64,000 nt of DNA, taken from the NCBI RefSeq assembly GCF_002379085.1, contig NZ_NBZW01000008.1, forward strand, positions 1-64,000. Reading direction: 5' to 3'. The position numbers and the translations under genes are program-made. Origin of the DNA: Polaromonas sp. AET17H-212 (GTDB taxonomy: Bacteria > Pseudomonadota > Gammaproteobacteria > Burkholderiales > Burkholderiaceae_C). The stretch's first letter is position 1, and the number at the start of each line of letters is the position of its first letter. Positions 59,130 through 64,000 of the stretch are shown here, piece by piece. The notes below the pieces were generated by a model. The model saw only the letters and a program-made list of their open reading frames with translations. It was not told the DNA's origin and ran no database searches.

Positions 59130-60770
59130 ATGCAAATCGACAACTGGAAAATCAGCACGCGGCTGGGGGCGGGCTTCGGCCTGGTCCTGCTGATGACGGG
59201 CGCCCTGGTGGCGGTGGGGCTGGGCGGCCTGGCCGGCGTCGGCGCGGCCAGCCGCGACATCACCGACCACGACTGGTCCCGCGCCGGGGCGACGGCGACG
59301 GCCAGCGCCGCGACCCAGGCGAACGCACGACGTACGCTGGAGCTCTTCCTGGCCGGTGATGCCGCGCAGGCGGCGGTGCTGCGGCAGCAACTGGCGGCCG
59401 GCGACAAAGCCGTGGCAGAAGCGCTGGCTGCGCTGGACCAAGGCAGCCCGCCGGCAGAAGAAAAAGCCCGGCTGGCGGACATTCGCAGCACGCGCGCCGC
59501 CCATGCGCTGGCCCTGGTCAATGTCACCCGGCAACTGGAGGCGGGCGAACGCGAGGCGGCCCTCCGCAGCTGGGGCGGCGAAGCCCGGCAGACGCTGGAC
59601 CGGCTGCAGCAGGAGCTGCTGGCGTTGGCCGAACTGCAGACGCGCCAGGTCCGGGCGCGCGGACAGGTTGTTGAAAGCGACATGGCCGCGGCGCGCCGCT
59701 GGATGCTGGCGCTCGGGCTGGCCGCCTTGCTGGCAAGCGGCATCGTGGGCTGGCGGCTGGCGCGCAGCATTGCGCAGCCGCTCAATGAGGCGATCTACAT
59801 TGCCGAAACCGTGGCATCGGGCGACCTCAGCCAGGAGTTTGCCACCGAACGTGGCGGTGATTTCGGCCGCCTGCTGGGCGCCCTGGGCGGCATGGAGGAC
59901 ACCCTGACCGATCTGGTCAGCCGCATCAAGGCCTCGACCGATTCGATCACCCTGGCGTCCCGGGACATCGCGGCCGGCAACGCCGACCTGTCGCGCCGCA
60001 CGGAAGAGCAGGCTGCCTCGCTGGAGGAGACCGTCTCCAGCATGGAGGAGCTGACCGCCACGGTCAGGCTGAATGCCGGGCATGCCAGCACGGCCAGCGG
60101 GCTCGCGGCCAGTGCCTCGGACATTGCCGCACGCGGTGGCGAGGTGGTGGTCCAGGTGGTGGACACCATGGCCGCCATCAGCGGCAGCTCCAGGAAGATT
60201 GTGGACATCATCGCGGTCATCGAGGGCATCGCCTTCCAGACCAACATCCTGGCGCTCAACGCCGCGGTGGAAGCCGCGCGTGCCGGCGAGCAGGGCCGCG
60301 GCTTTGCGGTCGTGGCCAGCGAGGTGCGCGGCCTGGCCCAACGCAGTGCCGGCGCGGCACGCGAGATCAAGGCCCTGATTGCCGACTCCGTGGCGCATGT
60401 GGAGAACGGCTCCGAGCTGGTCGGGCAGGCGGGCCGGACCATGCAGGACATCGTGCAGGCCGTCAGGCGCGTCAGCAGCCTGCTCGAGCAGATTTCGGCG
60501 GCCTCGGTCGAGCAGAGCAAGGGCATCGAACATGTGAACCAGGCCATGGTGCAGATGGACCAGGCGACCCAGCAAAACGCGGCGCTGGTGGAGCAGGCCG
60601 CCACTGCCGCCGCATCGCTGGCCGAGCAGACCCTGCAGTTGCAGACGGCGGTGGACGAATTCAAGCTGGACGACGAGCCGGCATCGGGTCCGGGGCCGGG
60701 TCCCATGGCTGCGCTGGAGCTCCGGGCGAGCACCCACGGCCGGCCGCTGCTGACTGCCGTCGCACCTTAG
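59130..60770 (+). CDS. Methyl-accepting chemotaxis protein
   Basis: 546 residues: membrane helix about 12-35, an Ala-rich 4-helix-bundle periplasmic sensor, a second helix near 192-210, HAMP, and the signalling tip [20 protein letters not shown]. Unlike the receptor at 10287-11996, it has no WETF-type C-terminal tether, so it may depend on other receptors for efficient methylation. Ribosome site GGAGG is well placed before ATG 59130. No sigma-28-like promoter is obvious upstream. Confidence 0.93.
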   Translation: MQIDNWKISTRLGAGFGLVLLMTGALVAVGLGGLAGVGAASRDITDHDWSRAGATATASAATQANARRTLELFLAGDAAQAAVLRQQLAAGDKAVAEALAALDQGSPPAEEKARLADIRSTRAAHALALVNVTRQLEAGEREAALRSWGGEARQTLDRLQQELLALAELQTRQVRARGQVVESDMAAARRWMLALGLAALLASGIVGWRLARSIAQPLNEAIYIAETVASGDLSQEFATERGGDFGRLLGALGGMEDTLTDLVSRIKASTDSITLASRDIAAGNADLSRRTEEQAASLEETVSSMEELTATVRLNAGHASTASGLAASASDIAARGGEVVVQVVDTMAAISGSSRKIVDIIAVIEGIAFQTNILALNAAVEAARAGEQGRGFAVVASEVRGLAQRSAGAAREIKALIADSVAHVENGSELVGQAGRTMQDIVQAVRRVSSLLEQISAASVEQSKGIEHVNQAMVQMDQATQQNAALVEQAATAAASLAEQTLQLQTAVDEFKLDDEPASGPGPGPMAALELRASTHGRPLLTAVAP

Positions 60771-60772
60771 AT

Positions 60773-60836
60773 GCTACAAAATCAGGAGCTGGTGGCGCTT
60801 GTCTGTCAAGGGCTGAGGGCCGATTTGACCTGAAGC
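60773..60836 (+). repeat. Dispersed dyad repeat A, copy 12 (after chemoreceptor gene)
   Basis: Core GCTACAAAATCAGGAGC at 60773-60789, 2 bp past the stop. The arm TGGTGGCGCTTGTCTG, TCAAGGGCTGAGGGCCG, ATTTGACC is the fullest version and fills the gap to the convergent gene. Confidence 0.8.
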
Positions 60837-60837
60837 C

Positions 60838-61902
60838 TCAGATGCCGGAAGGTTTTTTCAGGGTCTGCAGGCGGTCCTGCGCCTTCAGCACAATGGTCTT
60901 GACGTCGGCACCCTGCAGCACCGTCAGGGCCACTTCCGCATCGGGTGCGGCCCGGTCCCAGAGTTTTTTGTAGAAGTCGGCCAGCGTCGCGACCTTGATG
61001 CCGTCCACCGCCAGCACCACGTCGCCGGCTTCCAGACCGGCCAGCTCGGCCGGGCTGTCCTTGCTGACGCGCACGATCTGGATGCGTCCGCCCTGGTCAA
61101 TCGAGCTCAGGCCCAACCAGGGCCGGTGGCTTTGGGCGCTGGTGCCGGAACGCTGCATTTCAGCCAGGATGGGGCGCAGCAGGTCCACCGGCACAAACAT
61201 GTTGCCGGGCAGGGGCCGGTTTTGTCCGCTGGCGTCCGCCACCAGCAGCGAGCCTATGCCCACCAGTTCCCCTTTCTGGTTGAACAGCGGCGCGCCGCTG
61301 TGATTGGCGCCGTTGCCCAGCAGGGGCGGGCTGGTGAACAGGGCCATGTCGATGTGGTATTCCCAGGTGCCGGAAAATGGACGTTTGCTGACCAGCCGTA
61401 TCATGCTGATCTCGCCGTCGTCGCTGGTCTGCGGACCGGTCACGGCCATCAGCGCCTCGCCGGCTTGCAGGGTCAGGCTGCTGCCCAGCACCGCGACACT
61501 GACGCTGCTGTTGCTGCTGCCGGCGCGCAGGGGCAGCACGGGCCGCAGCAGGCCGAAACCGGTCGCCAGGTCGTAGGCCACGGCGCTTGCCGGCAGGGTC
61601 TTGTTGTCCTGCGTGACGATTTCAATCTGTTCGGCCTCCAGCATCAGGTAGCCAATGGTCAGGATCAGGCCATCCGGCGCAATCACCACCCCGGAGCCGC
61701 GGCGGAGTTGGCCCAGGGTCTCGGCCGACCGCGCCTCCTCGTCCACCAAGGCACGCACGCCGACCACCGAGGCGTTGGCCCTGGCCAGCGCTGCAATCAT
61801 TTCCTGGGCGGTCGGCGGCTGGACGGTGGTCGCCAAGGCGGGCAGGGCCGCCAGCAGGACAGCCGCCCCGAAGGGCAGGGTCCAACGACGAAGTGAGCAC
61901 AT
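60838..61902 (-). CDS. HtrA/S1C-like PDZ protein with lost catalytic His and Asp
   Basis: 354 residues: signal peptide, trypsin-like S1C fold and a C-terminal PDZ domain (DSPAELAGLEAGDVVLAVDG). By position, the catalytic His of the TNNHVV motif is replaced (LTIGYLMLEAE, Tyr85 at that place). The Asp of D(I/A)-type DPRSDIA is replaced by TGFGLL (about 114-119). The Ser is kept (NHSGAPL, Ser202). I infer an inactive protease, possibly a periplasmic chaperone or peptide sensor. It converges with the second chemoreceptor gene. Confidence 0.8.
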   Translation of the reverse strand: MCSLRRWTLPFGAAVLLAALPALATTVQPPTAQEMIAALARANASVVGVRALVDEEARSAETLGQLRRGSGVVIAPDGLILTIGYLMLEAEQIEIVTQDNKTLPASAVAYDLATGFGLLRPVLPLRAGSSNSSVSVAVLGSSLTLQAGEALMAVTGPQTSDDGEISMIRLVSKRPFSGTWEYHIDMALFTSPPLLGNGANHSGAPLFNQKGELVGIGSLLVADASGQNRPLPGNMFVPVDLLRPILAEMQRSGTSAQSHRPWLGLSSIDQGGRIQIVRVSKDSPAELAGLEAGDVVLAVDGIKVATLADFYKKLWDRAAPDAEVALTVLQGADVKTIVLKAQDRLQTLKKPSGI

Positions 61903-62014
61903 GACGGACTCCCGAAGCCGCAGAAAACACTGCGATTCAAGAATGCGCCTGATTCAATGCCGTGGCATTGCGCAGGGTCAAGTCACCCGGCACCCGCGCC
62001 TGGCTGCAAGGGGC

Positions 62015-63313
62015 TTACCAGCTCAGGCGCGCATGCACCCAGTGCGCGGCCGCCAGCAGACGGTGGTCGTCGCCAGGGGCGCCCACCAGCTGCAGGCCCA
62101 CGGGCAGCCCGCGGCGGCCCCGGGCAAAAGGCAGGTGCACGCAGGGCAGGCCCAGCAGGGTCCAGGTCCGGCAAAACAGCGGGTCACCCGTGCCGTCCAG
62201 CCCGGCCGGGGCCTCGCCGATGCTGCTGGGGGCCAGCAACACGTCGTGTGATCCGAACAAGGCCTGCGCCTGGTGCCGCGCCTGCGCCGTTACCCGCAGG
62301 TTGTGCGCGTGGGTGTCACCCGCGATGGCCAGGCCAGCCGCAATCAGTGCCTGCAGGGGCGCACTGAGCTGGTCGCGATGCCGCAGGCGTTCATCGCTCA
62401 GGGAGCGCGCGGTCTCGAACGCCTGCACCTCTTTCTGCACGGCAACCAGGCCGGCCAGCTCGGGCGGCAGCGCCAGCGGCGCGCCGTGGCCGGCCAGCGC
62501 TGCTTCGGCCTGGGCCCAGGCCTGCTGGGTGTCCTCATCGGCCTGGGCCCACTCGGGTGTGCGGCAAAAGCCGATGCGCGGTGCGGCTGTTTGTGCAAAC
62601 GCGGCGGGGTCGGCCAGCCGCGTATCGCCGGTCAGCACCGCGCCGAGCAGCGCCACGTCGCGCACGCTGCGCGCAAAGCCGCCCACCGTGTCCAGCGTTT
62701 CCGACAGGCTTTTGACGCCGGCCCGGGGCACGCGGTTGTGGCTGGGCTTGTAGCCGACCACGCCGCAAAACGCCGCCGGCCGAATCAGCGAACCGGCCGT
62801 TTGTGTGCCCAGCGCCAGCGGCAGCATGGCGTCGGCCACGGCGGCGGCCGAACCGCTCGACGAGCCGCCCGGCGTGTGCTCGGTGTGGTGCGGGTTGCGC
62901 GTGACGCCGGGGAACATGTTGGCCAGCTCGGTGGTCACGGTTTTTCCGAGCAGCACCGCGCCGGCCTCCCGGCACAGCGCCACGGCCGCCGCATCGGCCA
63001 GCGGCTGCTGGCCGGCATAAATGGGTGATCCGTAAGCGGTGGGCAGGTCACAGGTGTCGAACAAGTCCTTCACGCCAAACGGCAGGCCGTGCAGCAGGCC
63101 GCGCACCGGCCCGGCGTCGAGTTCGCGGGCCGTCGCCAGCGCGGCATCGGCGCCCAGCTGCACAAACGCCTGCAGCTGCGGCTCGCGTTCGGCAATGCGG
63201 TCCAGGCAGGCGCGGACCAGGTCCACGGCCTGGAGTTCGCGGCGTGCGAGCAGGCTGGCGGCTTGCCAGGCGTCGAGTTGGTGCAGGGGGGTGGTGGCGC
63301 GGGAGGAAGTCAT
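62015..63313 (-). CDS. Amidase-signature family hydrolase
   Basis: 432 residues with the Ser-cisSer-Lys triad of amidases: Lys82 in HGLPFGVKDLFDT, the Gly/Ser-rich TPGGSSSGSAAA (about 148-158) and the nucleophile Ser175 in GTQTAGSLIRPAAF. It hydrolyses an amide, perhaps an acylamide or aryl amide. It is not next to gatB/gatC, so it is not assigned to the tRNA amidotransferase. ATG 63313 gives the expected start. Confidence 0.93.
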   Translation of the reverse strand: MTSSRATTPLHQLDAWQAASLLARRELQAVDLVRACLDRIAEREPQLQAFVQLGADAALATARELDAGPVRGLLHGLPFGVKDLFDTCDLPTAYGSPIYAGQQPLADAAAVALCREAGAVLLGKTVTTELANMFPGVTRNPHHTEHTPGGSSSGSAAAVADAMLPLALGTQTAGSLIRPAAFCGVVGYKPSHNRVPRAGVKSLSETLDTVGGFARSVRDVALLGAVLTGDTRLADPAAFAQTAAPRIGFCRTPEWAQADEDTQQAWAQAEAALAGHGAPLALPPELAGLVAVQKEVQAFETARSLSDERLRHRDQLSAPLQALIAAGLAIAGDTHAHNLRVTAQARHQAQALFGSHDVLLAPSSIGEAPAGLDGTGDPLFCRTWTLLGLPCVHLPFARGRRGLPVGLQLVGAPGDDHRLLAAAHWVHARLSW

Positions 63314-63359
63314 GCCCGCCAGTATCCGTGCTTCTGCGCTTTTTGCGGGCAACGCCCAC

Positions 63360-63390
63360 AAAAAAGGCCCCTCCCAAACTGGAAGGGCCT
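63360..63390 (-). terminator. Rho-independent terminator of the tRNA-Leu transcript
   Basis: On the minus strand AGGCCCTTCC-AGTTT-GGGAGGGGCCT with one G-U pair, followed by six T. It lies after the two tandem 105-bp units. Confidence 0.88.
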
Positions 63391-63395
63391 GTATC

Positions 63396-63500
63396 TGGTG
63401 CGCGGGGCCGGAATCGAACCCGCGAACGAAGTGCGCTTTGTCACTATCGCCCAGAGGCGGGCCGGTTCGGGAGAACCAAGCGACTGGTGTTCACAAGAGG
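63396..63500 (-). repeat. rtT-like tandem unit 2 downstream of tRNA-Leu
   Basis: 105-bp unit differing from the next at three positions. Its 3' end (minus strand) is GGTTCGATTCCGGCCCCGCG followed by CACCA, nearly identical to the tRNA 3' end including an encoded CCA. Confidence 0.9.
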
Positions 63501-63605
63501 GGGTGCGCGGGGCCGGAATCGAACCCGCGTACGAAGTGCGCTTTGTCACTATCGCCCAAAGGCGGGCCGGTTCGGGAGAACCAAGCGACTGGTGTTCACA
63601 AGAGG
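63501..63605 (-). repeat. rtT-like tandem unit 1 downstream of tRNA-Leu
   Basis: 105-bp unit directly joined to the tRNA 3' end; same period and content as the other unit. Ends GGTTCGATTCCGGCCCCGCG followed by CACC. Open frames here (rich in Arg/Gly/Pro) are spurious. Confidence 0.9.
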
Positions 63606-63690
63606 TGGTGCCCGGGGCCGGAATCGAACCGGCACGCCTTTCGGCGGGGGATTTTGAGTCCCCTGCGTCTACCAATTTCACCACCCGGGC
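63606..63690 (-). tRNA. tRNA-Leu (anticodon CAA)
   Basis: Class II tRNA of 85 nt. The acceptor begins GCCCGGG and ends with an encoded CCA (plus 63606-63608). The anticodon stem-loop GGGGA-CTCAAAA-TCCCC gives CAA (codon UUG). There is a long variable arm (CGCCGAAAGGCG) and a T arm GCCGG-TTCGATT-CCGGC. A CATAAT hexamer about 20 nt upstream (plus 63711-63716) may be the -10 element. cysM diverges 40 bp away. Confidence 0.97.
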
Positions 63691-63730
63691 AGGAAGAAGC
63701 AAAGAGGTAAATTATGGCACAGTGCAGGGT

Positions 63731-64000
63731 ATGAATTATCCGACCATCGAAGACGCCATTGGCAAAACACCCCTGGTGGCACTGCAACGTATCCAGTCCC
63801 AAGCCAACACCCAACGCCACAACGTGGTCCTCGGCAAACTCGAAGGCAACAACCCCGCCGGCTCGGTGAAAGACCGGCCCGCGCTGTCCATGATCAAGCG
63901 CGCCGAGGAGCGCGGCGAGATCCGGCCCGGCGACACGCTGATCGAGGCCACCTCCGGCAACACCGGCATTGCGCTGGCCATGGCCGCGGCCATCAAGGGT
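63731..64000 (+). CDS. cysM: Cysteine synthase B (3' end outside window)
   Basis: First 90 codons of an O-acetylserine (thiol)lyase. MNYPTIEDAIGKTPLVALQR is the start. The PLP lysine is Lys47 in PAGSVKDRPA, as in CysM (CysK has SVKDR followed by IG), and the TSGNTGIALA substrate loop is present near the right edge. It makes cysteine from sulfide or thiosulfate and O-acetylserine. The reading frame is still open at base 64000. Confidence 0.95.
   Translation, partial: MNYPTIEDAIGKTPLVALQRIQSQANTQRHNVVLGKLEGNNPAGSVKDRPALSMIKRAEERGEIRPGDTLIEATSGNTGIALAMAAAIKG

Noticed and set aside
63396..63605. Possible two-unit CRISPR array
   Set aside because: The units are 105 bp, directly joined without spacers, and contain tRNA 3' sequence.
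63025..63710. Open frames with repeated GPESNPRTKCALSLSP or GARGRNRTR segments
   Set aside because: They are translations of the tRNA-Leu gene and its tandem tail, a well-known source of spurious proteins.

Overview
The window is high-GC bacterial chromosome. Gene content points to a betaproteobacterium of the Comamonadaceae (Polaromonas/Rhodoferax-like). Supporting signs are two Bug-family periplasmic binding proteins, a TctAB tripartite tricarboxylate transporter, the ribF-ileS-lspA and ftsK-lolA-rarA orders, a PimC/PimD-like acyl-CoA dehydrogenase pair and a livHMGF cluster. The genus is inferred from recall, not from a database search. There is no prophage, IS transposase, CRISPR array or rRNA operon. 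Genes are densely packed on both strands.

Layout. 1-7.6 kb: 3' part of a GspE/PilB-type ATPase (open at the left edge), then tctB-tctA, a Bug binding protein, a gamma-glutamyltransferase without signal peptide and a DMT exporter. 7.8-17.6 kb: M48 protease plus SH3 protein, an atypical SDR, a chemoreceptor with a sigma-28-type promoter, two permeases, an SMP-30-like protein, quinone oxidoreductase and a NUDIX hydrolase. 17.9-25.4 kb: Bcr-type efflux pump, Na/Pi symporter, lspA-ileS-ribF. 25.5-32.6 kb: two HNH nucleases, a lipoprotein hydrolase, two acyl-CoA dehydrogenases, an MFS permease and purN. 32.6-46.7 kb: a homodimeric 2-oxoacid dehydrogenase E1 with a divergent Lrp regulator, a 7TMR-DISM/degenerate GGDEF protein, phytase-like protein, prfC, an RsmB-type methyltransferase, a desaturase, rpmB-rpmG, trxB and a Crp-type regulator. 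46.7-56.3 kb: ftsK-lolA-rarA, livHMGF and an orphan Bug protein. 56.9-64 kb: a ferredoxin-type reductase, an epimerase-like SDR, a second chemoreceptor, an HtrA-like protein that has lost its catalytic His and Asp, an amidase, tRNA-Leu(CAA) with a tandem-repeat tail, and the start of cysM.

The most unusual content is repetitive rather than protein coding. (1) At least twelve copies of a 17-bp AT-rich dyad (GCTAT-N7-ATAGC type) with an adjoining GC-rich arm are scattered across the window. Seven lie inside protein-coding genes, and five of those are read in the same codon phase. One copy supplies the last codons and stop of a gene. (2) tRNA-Leu(CAA) is followed by two nearly identical 105-bp tandem units, each ending in a copy of the tRNA 3' end, then a terminator. 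This resembles the rtT RNA arrangement at E. coli tyrT. (3) A structured GC-rich element abuts the stop codons of three unrelated genes in the same relative orientation. (4) A 140-bp inverted-repeat element fills the gap between the two acyl-CoA dehydrogenase genes.
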